From Tetrahymena elliotti 4EA (lineage: Eukaryota > Ciliophora > Oligohymenophorea > Hymenostomatida > Tetrahymenidae): a stretch of DNA of 64,000 nucleotides. The position numbers and the translations under genes are program-made. Positions 26,444 through 38,030 of this stretch are shown piece after piece; positions within the stretch are counted from its first letter, which is position 1; each line of letters opens with the position of its first letter. The notes below the pieces were generated by a model. The model saw only the letters and a list, made by a program, of their open reading frames with translations, searched no databases and was not told the origin of the DNA. The stretch lies in NCBI GenBank assembly GCA_000231825.2, contig JH720307.1:1078880-1142879 (forward strand), given 5' to 3'.

Positions 26444-27430
26444 TCAAAATGAGGACTCTTTTAAGTTAGATGCTAAGATCCTCCTTGAATAATATTTCTA
26501 CATATCTTTTCTATGCTTTAAATAAGATGTTGCAGCTTTGTAAGCATAGAAAACACCTAAAGAGAAAAGGAAAAAGCTTGCGATAGATTTAATACTAAAA
26601 TGGTGACTTACAATTTCTTAAATTTCATACTTTCTTTTGGCTATAACTTCTGGGAAATCAAAATTTATAATACGATTCTTCAAATCTAAAATTACTGATC
26701 CATAAACCATGATTTAGTCACCTATTTTTATTCCAATTTAATTTTGTGTAAATCCTATGAGAAGTATTGTTCCAGGCTAAAGTTTTAAATTAGCTTTAAT
26801 AGTTTCATTAAATTTCTCCAAATATGCTACGGGCTTCAAGGCTCTCTCAACATTCGTCTTTTTAGTACCGTAGTTAGTTATCAAACATTTTATAGAGCCT
26901 GATTCAAATTCTGTTAATTGTTTATTTTAATTTTTTTTAAGCAACCAATTTTTTGCTTCCTTCGTTTGAAGAGCTGGATTAACTACTTCAAAAAATTTAA
27001 TTGTTTTATTATCACTAAGCTCATTACGCTTATCTAATTTATTTTAATTGTATTGATTCATCATGTAAATTTTATCGATCATCATTCTTTAATATACTAA
27101 CCCAATCTTTTTAGGATCTAAGCATGGAATCATATGATTAGAATCAACCTCTCCTCTAACAAGAAATTTACCAGGAACTTTTACTCTATTCTAATCTTAT
27201 TGCTATAATTATAATAAATTTTTTCTATAACTACTACTAATTAAATCGAACAATTCGTGAGGAAGTAGAGGTTCAGTATCTTCTAATTCCAACATTTTTT
27301 TTTTTTACTTGTAAATGAAGAAACTAAAAATACTACTAATACTGATACACAGAAAACTGCCTAACCCATACAAAAAGCTTTAAGTTAAATGATCAATAAT
27401 CTTGTATGCCTACGTACCTTTTGAAGACAT
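26444..27430 (-). CDS. Two-TM membrane protein, MUL1/GIDE-like, no RING
   Basis: Single exon, 328 aa, bounded by TGA immediately before the ATG (27430) and TGA at 26446. An N-terminal hydrophobic segment (about residues 20-42, FLYGLGSFLCISISSIFSFF) is followed by a roughly 200-residue soluble part and a second membrane segment (SIASFFLFSLGVFYAYKAA), then a basic tail. The arrangement TM, beta-rich domain with GKFLVRGEVDS and IKIGDQIMVYGSVILD, TM, resembles the GIDE/BAM domain of mitochondrial E3 ligase MUL1 (MAPL), whose linker has a similar 'K-V-G...G-E-L' segment before TM2. The C-terminal RING finger of MUL1 is absent: only about 40 residues follow TM2 and there is no Cys/His pattern. So any ligase activity is lost or was never there. 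An organelle outer-membrane location is inference; the homology is suggestive only. Confidence 0.65.
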
Positions 27431-28290
27431 TCAGATCTAATTTCTAATTATTTATATTAAAATTAAGGTTTAATTGTTTTGTTTCCACTCTATTGTGTAG
27501 ATTATTAATGCTTTAAATCCAAAAAATATTGATAGATATTTAATAATTATTATACTTAAAAATAAATTTTGTAGTGTTAATAAGATAAAATATCAATCAA
27601 CAGACAGACTGAAGGACCACTCTTAAAAAAGGAGAAGATTGATTAATGAGGATCTGTCTCTTTTAAAATATTCTATATTATTAACTACTGCTAAGCTTGT
27701 CTTCTTAATATGAAATATTTTAACTCTAAATGCTATTTTTCGATTTTTTATATAATAATTATTTTTATGTTTCGTAATGTTAAGCAAAGCTTATTTATTT
27801 TTATTTTATCAAAAAATTTTAGTTATGTAGCTCATAAATATAAACAGATAGATACAGTAGATAGAAGGATTTATTAGTATTATAAAAGGAATTAATTATG
27901 CTATTTTCTAGAAAAAGTTTAAATACTATAAATGAATTTTTACTTAACACACTAATTATGACTTTTAGAAACAGTTGTGACGATAATGTGTTCTAGAAAT
28001 ATTCCTTTTTCCTTTTTAAATACAGTTTTTATATAATTATATTTTTTTATTTCAAATAAACTTTTTATGTTTTATTATCAATTTTATTAAAAATTTAGAA
28101 ATTTCTATTGACTTCTCTCAAATATTCAATCTCTTATTTAAATCTCAAATCTAAATCTACTATTTAACCTCAAACATTAATTCATAAAAAATAATATAAA
28201 TCTAACAATTAAAGATATTTTATTCAAATTAAATAAGATGATTTTGTCTTCTTAATAAAATTATTTAAGCTATTGCATTTAAATATGCAT

Positions 28291-28576
28291 AAATTTCTTT
28301 ATCAAAAATGTCTATTTAACTTAAATTTGATAGATTCTTTTTATGAAATTGTCTTTTTTAAAAGATCGATCTATTTTAAAAATATTCTATATTAAAAAAA
28401 TTATTTAAACACATGAAAAATGAATTATTAAAATTATGATAAATTTCCAAGTGAGATCCAGAAATTTTAATATAAATTACTTTATCAAAAACATCTATTT
28501 AACTTAAACCAGCTAGATCTTAATTATTCTAAATTGTCTTTTTTAAATGATCTATCTATCTATTTTAAAATTATTT
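28291..28576. repeat. Imperfect direct repeat, two copies of about 100 bp
   Basis: Copy 1 (28291-28391) and copy 2 (28474-28576) share TTTATCAAAAA, TCTATTTAACTTAAA and AAATTGTCTTTTTTAAA in the same order, with small gaps. They are about 183 bp apart. No coding frame. Confidence 0.7.
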
Positions 28577-29387
28577 GTTAAATGATAATTTAGGTTTATG
28601 AAAAATAAATTATTAAAAGGATAATAAATTTTTTAATATTATTTGTTATTAAACTTCGTCATAAAAATATTTGAAATATTAACTTTTCAATTATACCAAA
28701 GCAATAATTAATTTAGTTGAAATTAATATAGATTGATTTATCTTAAATAATGATTTTTAAAAAAGACTGATTACAATTTTAAATGAAATTAAATAGGGCA
28801 ATTTATTTACTGGGTGGGTGGATTAATCAGAGCTTACATTCAATTTAAATATGGAAATAAGATAATTCCATTTTTACAATGAAATATTAGAAAACTATTT
28901 AAATTTTACCCTGTTTTGATTTTATTTTTTTATTCAATGAAAAACTTACTGAGTATTGAAATATTTATTTTAAATAATCAACTTTTGGCACTTATTAATG
29001 ACCTCAATATAGAATGTAAATATATATTCATTATTCCACAATTTTAATACTCCTACAATAAGTTGCTGATTAGAAAACATTTTCATTAAAATAAATAGAT
29101 ATAAACTGTAGTCTAATTAGCTAGTGTCTAATAATAAATAAAACAGACGTCTACTAAAGTACAATAGAATTTTTATTCTGAATTATCTAATGTTTTTAAT
29201 TCTTATTCTTTTTAAGTTTTTCTTTGAAACTCTAAAAAATAAAAAAAGATTTAGTTTTCCAAACAATTTAGAATTTTTTTATTTTTATTACTTTTAAATT
29301 AATTTCATTAAAATCATCATATTTATCTTTCTAAAAATGAGTCAATTTTAACCTATTCTCAAAAATTTTAATAATTAATGAGTGACT

Positions 29388-29640
29388 AAATTATATAGAA
29401 AAATAAAATCAGTTTTTATCAAATATTCAAAAAAAACTATTGAACATTTAGTTTATTTCTGATGAATGAGACTGATTGATTATTAGTTTATTAGAGCACA
29501 CAATATTTTAAAATAATTGATAATCTAAATAAAATTCAAAAAAAAAATGATAAAAAAAACTTAAATTTAACAAAATTCTCCGTAAATTTATGTAAAAATG
29601 GAGAATTCTAATTAACTTGATACTTGTATGAAACAGCTAA
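29388..29640. repeat. Upstream repeat unit, copy 1 (diverged B then A)
   Basis: 29388-29498 is a diverged form of element B (ATATAGAAAAATAA, TTTATCAAA). 29501-29640 is element A: CAATATTTTAAAATAATTGATAATC, spacer, AATTCTAATTAACTTGATAC, then an ATG at 29628 reading MKQLT. The frame then runs into unrelated sequence and ends after about 31 codons. Element A' at 30128-30305 carries the start of the intact gene. Confidence 0.75.
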
Positions 29641-29642
29641 CT

Positions 29643-29810
29643 AGAAATTAATTAAAATAGAAAAATTATAAGATCAGCATTTATAAAATTGAATAAAAAT
29701 ATCTTACAATAGGATATTTCTGAAAGAGATTGATTATCAATTAATTGAAATATTAATTATTATTCTATTGTAACAAAAAAAAAAGTAATATTAATAAGGA
29801 TAATACATCA
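29643..29810. repeat. Element B, direct copy
   Basis: About 168 bp sharing AAGATCAGCATTTAT, CTTACAATAGGATATTTCTG and an A10 run followed by GTAATATTAA with the copy at 29960-30130. Confidence 0.8.
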
Positions 29811-29959
29811 AATATAGATTTTGAGAATGAGTAAAATTTCTAAAAAAATTCCAAGTTTTTGTTGCTTTTTAATTCAAAGAAATAATTTTTTCTAGAAATA
29901 TTTTTTTTACTAATATTTTAAATAGATTTCATTAAAACTTTCTTAAAATAATAATTGGT

Positions 29960-30305
29960 AGAAATTAATTTTATATAGAAAAATAATAAGATCAGCATTT
30001 ATCAAATTGAATAAAAATATCTTACAATAGGATATTTCTGAAAGAGATTAATTATCAATTAATTATAATATTAATTATTATTCTATAGTAACATAAAAAA
30101 AAAAGTAATATTAAAAAGGATAATACACAATATTTTGAAATAATTGATAATCAAAATAAACTTCAAAAAAAACAATAAAAATGATAAAAATAACTTAAAT
30201 TAAACAAAATTCTCCTGTAAAATGTTTAACATTTTAAAATATGAAATAAATTTATGTAAAATTGAAGAATTCTAATTAACTTGATACTTGTATGAAACAA
30301 CTAAC
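29960..30305. repeat. Upstream repeat unit, copy 2 (B' then A')
   Basis: 29960-30130 is element B' and 30128-30305 is element A', which includes the ATG (30292) and first five codons of the intact downstream gene. Same order as copy 1, so this is a tandem duplication of a gene's upstream region; the extra B at 29643 points to more than one event. Confidence 0.75.
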
Positions 30306-31236
30306 TTAAGAATTCAAAAGTATTCAAAACCAAAAGTTACTTCTTGATCTCGAAACAAATTTTTTGAACGATTAATAGTTGCTGAGTTTCACAATCTATT
30401 TAACTAAATATGTTAAAGATATTAGATATTTAATTTGGAAAATATAAGGTAACTTTACAGATGATGGACAAGCTAGCTCTATTGGAAATCTGATAGGTAG
30501 ATTAGCAAATGCATATAGATTAGAAATTGTAATTAATACCCCTTATTTTGCAGATACCGCAGCTATTTCTCTGTCAAAAGGCCTAACCAAATTAAAAAAT
30601 TTACACATTTTAAAAATATTAATCTATGGTCATGGTGGGAAAATTTGTAAAAAGTTGACTGAAATGGGTGAAAATAAGATTTACTAATCAGTTAATACTT
30701 TACAAAATTTAGAAATTTTAGAATATTAAGTATTTTCTGAAAAAGATGGTTATTTTGATGTAGATCTCGGTCCTAATAAATTTTATTAAAATTTGGATTT
30801 ATTTAAAAATTTATCAAAAATTTCTCATACAATTTATCCTATTGAAAGACCTTGTAAATTAGTTGATTAATTTTTTTAATAAGAAGCCAATAAATTAATT
30901 TCCATAACTCTGAAAAGCTCAATTTTTTACTCTTACTTAGATAATAATCCTGATTATGATGAGTATGATGAAGGAGGTGAAGATTTATTTAATCCTATAT
31001 AAGTATGCAATTTAACAAGATAATGCTTACATTTACCATACTTATTAGAAATAAAATTTATTAAAACTTTTGATTTTGATGATGAAAATAATTTTTCTAT
31101 CAATTTAGTTAATCTTTTTAAAGAGTTTTCTGAATAAAATACTCAAGCGATTCTACAAAGTTTATGCTTTGATTTTTACATAAAGAACCAAATGATAATG
31201 AATCCATAATAAATTTTTATAGATTTAAACTACTGA
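30292..31236 (+). CDS. Unrecognised protein with leucine-rich segments
   Basis: Single exon, 314 aa, begins MKQLTQEF and ends with TGA at 31234-31236. Composition is codon-like throughout, with a continuous frame that reads many TAA/TAG as Gln. Segments such as LTKLKNLHILKIL, VNTLQNLEILEY and NLDLFKNLSKI are spaced like degenerate leucine-rich repeats, and an acidic stretch (NPDYDEYDEGGEDLF) lies near residue 225. This resembles the LRR-like proteins expanded in Tetrahymena, but repeats are too irregular for a firm call. No signal peptide or membrane segment. Its promoter and first five codons are duplicated upstream, which suggests a family that expands by tandem copying. No function is proposed. 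Confidence 0.7.
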
Positions 31237-32099
31237 AATACATGATAGAATGTCCTTTTAAAATGATAAAAAAATGTTCTACTAAAAAATTACTTTATTT
31301 ACATGTTTTTATATTATTTTTATCATTTTTGTAAATGTTTTTCTCAAAATTAATTTTAAAGCTTGACTTCTACTTTTTATTAAACTCATAATAATTATAT
31401 TTATCACTCAAGTTCAATTATTAATAAATCTTCATAAATTTAAATATATTTTGATTACATTAAAGTTTTTTTGTTCTTTTGGCAAAGTTCATAATTATCT
31501 TAAAAATAAACTAAATTCTTTAATACTATTTTAAATCAGTTATTCATGCAAAAAAATTCTATCTTTAAGACAAAGTCATAAAGAACTCATCAATTGAAAT
31601 TTAATGTTTATTGAAACTTCACCTTTTTACTTTATTTTATAGGCAAACTATAAACTAAATATACCAATTCAGTTTATTTCAAAATGAAAAATTAACATTT
31701 CACTAAAATAAATATTTTTCTTTCATTATTTAATATTTATTTATTTCATGCTAAATAAATTAAAAATTTGTAGTTTAAATTATAGTTTTTTTAATTCTTA
31801 AATATTAATTAGGATTGAAATATCTAATTACATCATATTAATATTTGTTTATCTAGTTTGGATAATTAATTTGTTCAAATCTTTTTTAAGGAATTTATTT
31901 TACAAATAAATCAATCAAATAATAAAATATTTTAGTGATAACATTTTAGATTAACAAAAATAATTTATATATAATTAAATTAGTTTTTTATTATGCAAAG
32001 AAAAGCTTGTTTAGTTGTGATTAACTTATTTAGTTATTGCTACTTATTGATTTAGGTTTTTAATTATTTTTATACCATAAATTTGATTTTGAAAAATCT
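31237..32099. other. Convergent intergenic region
   Basis: 863 bp AT-rich; nothing recognised. Confidence 0.5.
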
Positions 32100-32834
32100 T
32101 CATTATTATTTGTTTTCTTCAGTTAATTTATTTTCAGTATCTTCTCCTTTATTTTATTCTTATTTTTTAGGTATTTCACTTCCTTCATCACTATCCTAAT
32201 CTTTATCTTCCTTTTAGTCTTCTATTTCTGTTTAATCTTAGAATTTTTCTCCAAAAATTTATGATTCTTGATAACCAGCCCAAAGAGCAAAATGATGGAA
32301 TATAATTGAAGCTGCACAAGATACATTAAGACTAGCTGTTTTATTAGTATATTGAGGGATATAAACAAAATGATCACAAATCTTTTTATGAGCTTCAATT
32401 AAACCTGCTCCTTCATTTCCAAGAAGAAAAACAGTATCTCCTTAAAAGGGATGGGTAACTACACTTTTACTATCAGGAGTTATTTCTACACCACAAACTT
32501 TAATATTATTTTCTACAAAATACTACTTTGCTTCTTTCAAGTTCTTGAAAACATCAAATTGCATTTATGCTTATGTACCATGATTTCCAAACATTTAAAA
32601 TTCCTTAACAACTCTATGTAACACTCTTTTTCTTTTTCTTTCATCTCCTTCTACTTCTTCATTAAAGATATCTTCATTTTTACTAATCAAGAATACTTTT
32701 TCAAAGTTAAATGCTGAAGCACTTCTAATGATAATACCCATATTATTCTTTTTGCCAATATTATGCAATAATAAATAACCTTTAGGAAGCTTATTAATAT
32801 TTTGCATATCTTAATTCTATTAAACAATATCCAT
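32100..32834 (-). CDS. SpoU/TrmH-family RNA 2'-O-methyltransferase
   Basis: Single exon, 244 aa, ATG at 32834 and TGA at 32102-32100. The SPOUT knot motifs are clear: motif 1 KNNMGIIIRSASAFN (residues 30-44), motif 2 DTVFLLGNEGAGLIEAH, motif 3 FVYIPQYTNKTASLNVSCA. Family members transfer a methyl group from S-adenosylmethionine to a ribose 2'-OH in tRNA or rRNA. The domain takes up nearly the whole protein; a Glu/Asp/Lys/Gln-rich tail of about 40 residues follows, a common ciliate addition. No targeting peptide is seen, so whether it acts on cytosolic, nuclear or organellar RNA is open. A second ATG lies nine codons downstream (32807), but the upstream one is in frame and preferred. The RNA substrate cannot be read from sequence. 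Confidence 0.88.
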
Positions 32835-35290
32835 TAATTTCCTACTAAAATTTTTTAATTTATGACTAAAAATATAATTAATTTTTTATAAAAGCAATCA
32901 AATCTTTGGTACTTAAAACAAAGTTAATTTAATTCATAACAAAAGTATACAAGTAGATCTAATAATTTAAATTGATCAGAATCTGATTTATAATAATTCT
33001 TTCTTCCTCAATAAATACTAAAATTTAACCTAAATAATGGGATAAAAAGAGGATACTTATTTGATAGATACTTTAATCTATTATATTTCTTAAAAATAAT
33101 CAACAAAAAATATTATCTTTTAATCTTTTTTGATTTATTTCAATTTTATAATTTAATATATTTGTTGAACAAAAATAAACACTTGATCTTTAATTTGGTA
33201 GTTTTTATTTTGAGAAAAAAAAATTTTTAAATATTTAAAATTTAAAATAAAAAACTTTATTCTCTTTACTAATAAATATTATTTTCTAATTCAGATATTC
33301 TTTTATTAAAATTAGTTATCAAATTTAATAATATTAAATAATTGTTTTAAAAATTAATTAAAGTCATATTTAAAAAATATATTTTTTTATGTGTAACAAT
33401 CTATGATTTGTTATACAAAATTAACAAAAAATCATTTTTAGAATAGATATAATGGCATTTAAAATTATTGTTCTTTTTTATTTATAATAGAAATATGTCC
33501 TAGATTCTAATTATGAGAAAGATCTAATCATTTTTAGTATGATTAATAATACCTTTCCATTTAAATATTTGTAACATCAATAATTTTGATAAGAAAATAT
33601 CTTAGAGTATGTAAATTCTTATTTTTAAATGTTTATATTTTTTAAGATAGAGTTTTAGCAAGTGTTTCTATTACTTAAATTAATTCTTAAAATTCAAATC
33701 TCAAAACATTTTTTTGTTTTTAAAATGCAATTTAAAACTTGATTTTAAAAGATTTTTGTTGACATTTTTAAAAACTGTAAATTTTTCTGCAGTCATTTTA
33801 GTTCAAAAAATATTGCTGCTAAATGGAAAACAAAATGGAAAATTTGTTAATTTTTTGGGAAGAATCGAATTAATTTATGGGTTGAAAATATGAATTTGTT
33901 TTCTAAATAGTTTTAAGAGAATTCTAAAAATAGTAATTTATTTTTTCAAAAGAATTTTGTAAAAGAAATAATCTTAACAAACTAATTCAAGAATAATAGA
34001 AAATTTTATTTATTTAGATGACATTATTTTTCTATAACAAACTTTATGTTTGAAATGAGCATAATAAGCATGAATTTTAGAAACCAGTTAAATTATTCAT
34101 AAAATATTTAAGCTTTTTTAATTATATAATACATAACTGAAAACATCTTTCATTCAATCTTGATAATGCTTAAAAAGTAAATAGCTCTTAACTGTTTGTG
34201 TTTTCAAAAAAACAATCAGAAATTCACTAGAAACTCTTTTTATAAATTGAATTATTATATCAAATTTGTTTATAATAACTCTCCAAAGATATCATGGCTT
34301 AAGCAAAAATTTTTTAAATTTTAAGATTTTTAGATTATTTGAAAAAACATTTTATTGAATTTGCTTGCTTAATAATTTAAACAATCAAAATACAAATTTT
34401 GTTTTAATGAAAATAAAAATTATTTGTAAAATTTAAAGTTTATTTGAATTATGCTTAAGAAAAAACAATGTCAACAATTTTTAACAATGAATGAATAAAT
34501 GACTTCTAAAGTATTTTTATGAAAAATAGAATTCTGCGTTATAAATAAAATTTGTAAATTTCTAATATTACAATTTTCTTAATTTTAAGATTATTCATCT
34601 GATTGTTTCGAGGAATTAATAAGTTAAGGGTTGCTTGAATAAAAAAATTGAATTAACTGAATAAAATTTATTAGATGTTGAATAATAAATTGAGTGAAAT
34701 CAGGTTCCATAAATCAAAAAAAGATAACATAAAATAATAAGTTTTTTCAAAATAAATCAATAAGAAAAAGAACAAATTAGGTAAATTTAAAAATGAATGA
34801 AATATTTTTAAACTTTTTTGTTAAAAACATAAACATCCTTTTAGAAATAGAATTTTTAGATTTTTAATGATAATACTTTATTCAGTAATTTAAGGTTAGA
34901 CAAACTTAATGTCATTTATTCATGCAGTACTCACATTATTTATCAAAGATTTTTTTTTTTCAAATTATCTAAAAGAATAAATGACTATTACGACATCAAT
35001 TTGAACAAATCAATATTCATTGGAATTTAATTAAAATCACGTAGCTCTTCTATTATAAAAGGTCTTGTAAAAATGTATTACCTGACCATCCTTTTATTTT
35101 TGATATAGATACGATAGATGGCTTTACATATAGAATGGTGAGGGTAATTTCTTTAGATAATCAATTAAATTAAAAAAAATTAAAATTAATTAAATTAACA
35201 AAAAATAGCTTTGCTAATTGCATAACAAAATAGTCTAACACTAATAAAAGAAATACTTAAAATAGTACTTTGAATAACAAATTGAATAAA
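32835..35290. other. Long intergenic region
   Basis: 2.5 kb, very AT-rich. The part at 35040-35150 is less AT-rich and contains TATTATAAAAG at 35051-35061, a possible TATA-like element for the choline kinase downstream, and a short ATG-led frame of about 20 codons. Otherwise nothing recognised. Confidence 0.45.
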
Positions 35291-36484
35291 ATGGATTTGG
35301 ATACTTTGATTGAATATAAGGAAATTTTGGTTGATAACTTACCTGAATGGAAGGATACTACTGATTTGCGTTACATTGAGTTAAAAAAGCTAACTGGTTT
35401 GACTAATGCTACTTACCGCGCTAAAAACAATGACCCCAGTTTGACTACATCCAATAAGGTTGCAGTTATTCGTATTTTTGGTACTGTCGAAGGTTTGGTC
35501 GATAAGGCTAAAGAACATACTATCTTCAATGAATTGGGCAAAAGCGGAGCTGGTCCTAAGTGTCTTGCTTATGGAGGTTCTTGGCGTATTGAAGAATATA
35601 TCGATTAAGGTGTTCATCCTGACTTACTCACTATGCGTAGTAAGACATACAGACGCTTAATAGCCAAGTATTTATCTTAATTCCATAAAATTTAACTTTC
35701 TAACATTCCTCGTGAAGAACCATCCATCAAGAAATACTTGGATACTAGAACTGAATCCTTCAAGCCCTTCTTCGATAAAATGAAATAAGGAGAACTTTTC
35801 AATGCTGAAGAAAAAGAAAAGCTTAAGGAGTTTGAAGAAATCGTTAGTGAATCAGAAGTTGAATTCTTATATTCTATCCTTCCTAAGTCAGAAACTAGAC
35901 TTTGTCACAATGACTTGAACAACTTAAACATCTTCTACCACCCTACTGCTACCTCTGGAAATCGTCTTAAATTCATTGACTTCGAATACTGCTCATACAA
36001 TTACTGCGCATATGATATTGCTAATTACATGAACGAGTCTCATTTTAATTATAATTTCCCCGAAGACCCTTATTATGATATTGTAAAGGAAAATGTCTTC
36101 AAAATTGATGACATCAATGATTTCGTTGAACATTATATTGCTGCTAAGCACATTGAAGATGAGTCAGTTTTATAATAATTTGAAGATGAAATTACTGTAG
36201 CTGCTAATGATGAATCTGCTGCTCGTAGAATCCCTCTTAAATATGCTTTAAAGTATATGAGTGAAGACTCTTTTGTAGAGCTTTGCAACTAGCTTGTTTA
36301 TGAAGTTTTGTGTTGTTAAATTCTTTCAAACTGGTATTGGGTTGTTTGGTCAGTTATCACTGCTAAGGCTCCTGGTATGCTTTTTAATCATATTCACTAT
36401 GGTGCTGCCAGACATTAAATTTTTAAGGATCTTAAGATCTAACTTTCTGAATTCAGTAAAAAATACTCTGCTACTAGTATCTGA
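35291..36484 (+). CDS. Choline/ethanolamine kinase
   Basis: Single exon, 397 aa, TGA at 36482-36484. The kinase signature is clear: Brenner motif HNDLNNLNIF (residues 206-215, Asp208 catalytic) and IDFEYCSYNYCAYDIANYMNE from residue 229 (Asp230 metal-binding), as in the choline/ethanolamine kinase family; NATYRAKN near residue 40 fits the nucleotide-binding loop. It phosphorylates choline or ethanolamine with ATP, the first step of the CDP-choline/ethanolamine (Kennedy) route to membrane phospholipids, in the cytosol. Length is usual for the family. Which of the two bases it prefers cannot be told. Codon use is more GC-rich (GGT, GCT, AAG, TTC, CGT) than neighbours, typical of well-expressed Tetrahymena genes. 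An upstream TTG in frame (35270) is not used as a start here; the first ATG is 35291. Confidence 0.92.
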
Positions 36485-38030
36485 ATAGGCTTATGATCAA
36501 AAAATAAAAAGTATATAAAAGATAAATACAAAAATACAAAGATGCAAATTTCATATTAAACAAAAGAAATCATTTGAAAGAAATCAAATGAAAAAAAAGA
36601 TTAACAAAGCTAATAAAGCCAACAAATAAAACAAAAAATGATAAATAGAAATCACCACAACATATTTTTACTTATCAAAAACAAATTAACAAACAAACAA
36701 ATAAAACTCCATTCATTTAATATAAAAAATTTTCAATTAAATTGTAAATCCTCTATAAAATTCCATGTCTATTTTGTAAAAACTTTAGTTCATTATTATC
36801 AACAAATCGAATATTTTTTATTTAAATTTAAATTTATTTTAAATCTACATCCTAAAATTTAGGGGTTCAAGAATAAATTTACTTTTCAAATACAAATTGA
36901 TTGAAAAAATCAAGTCTTATTTTTAATATACTACAATATAGTACAAATTAGTTTTGGCCTACTTTGAATGTAATAAAAATAAAACAAAAATCCTTTGCTT
37001 GATTTCTAATATAGATTAAATACCTGTCATTTGGTGCGCACTTAAGATATTTTAAAGTATATCAATTAATATTTGTATTAATCAAACAAGTATTAAATTA
37101 ATTATTTCATAAATCCTTTCATAATACGCAGAGTTTAAGTAATCAAAACAAATACTTTACACCACGAATTTTAATTCAATAAATTACTCTATTTATTTCT
37201 TACCATAATTACTTCGGATTGAAAAAAATGAATACAATTAAATGTAAGGTTTGGGGATTTTTACAGTAAGTGAAAATTGAGAAAACATGTGCGTATTCGT
37301 TTAAAAATTATTGAGTTTTCTATTTTAAATTTATAAATAATAATAGACCAAACCTACTTATTTTAGTATAGAATTTTAAATAATATTTATTATTAACAAT
37401 TATATATAAAGATAGAATAAGATTTCTTTCGTCATTGAAGTGACGTTATCAAAGAATTTAACTAATTTTCTAAAAAGAAATTAATTAAAATCTTCCACAT
37501 CACTAATGGTAATTCAAATTTTCTAATCAACCAAATATAGATATTTTTTATCAATAAATTCAAATGCTATTTTATTTTATCTTTTTTCTAAAAATATCTT
37601 CATTATATTTAACATTTCCATAAACTGTTTTAACAAAATCTAACTTTTTAAAAATGTTAGGTCTTCTTTAACAAATTAAAGTATGAATCCTTAGAAAATA
37701 TAAAGTAAATAATATTCTATGAAATGTGTTTATCGTTGTTGTAGTTTAAGATTATTAATTAGTTATATATTTGTCTATTATTTAAGATAATTTAATTTAG
37801 TTTATATTTTCAAGTCATTTTTTTATTTATTTTATAATTTATTTTTATTTACTTTTTATTTTCATTAATTTATTTTAATATTGAAGTTTTTATTCATTTT
37901 ATTTAATTTTATTTTATTTTTAATTTATTTTTATTTTTAAATTTTGAAATATTAATCTGAAGTCTCTCTTAAAAATCTAATCCGTTAACCTTAAAATTAA
38001 AATTAAAACTAGAAAAAAAATTATCTCAAT
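36485..38030. other. Intergenic region
   Basis: 1.5 kb. 36490-36720 is A-rich on the plus strand and probably the choline kinase 3' UTR. 37795-37950 is a T-rich low-complexity block. No gene seen. Confidence 0.5.
37795..37950. repeat. Low-complexity (TTTTA)n block
   Basis: About 150 bp made almost only of TTTTA/TTTAT words with little G or C. Simple-sequence DNA. Confidence 0.7.

Larger units (their letters stand above)
27431..30291. other. Repeat-bearing intergenic region
   Basis: 2.9 kb without a gene. It holds two families of imperfect repeats (listed separately) and a short ATG-led copy of the start of the downstream gene at 29628. The rest is AT-rich with no signal I can name. Confidence 0.6.

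Noticed and set aside
36638..36862. 74-codon frame downstream of choline kinase
   Set aside because: Lies in A-rich probable 3' UTR; the residues follow base composition and show no domain.
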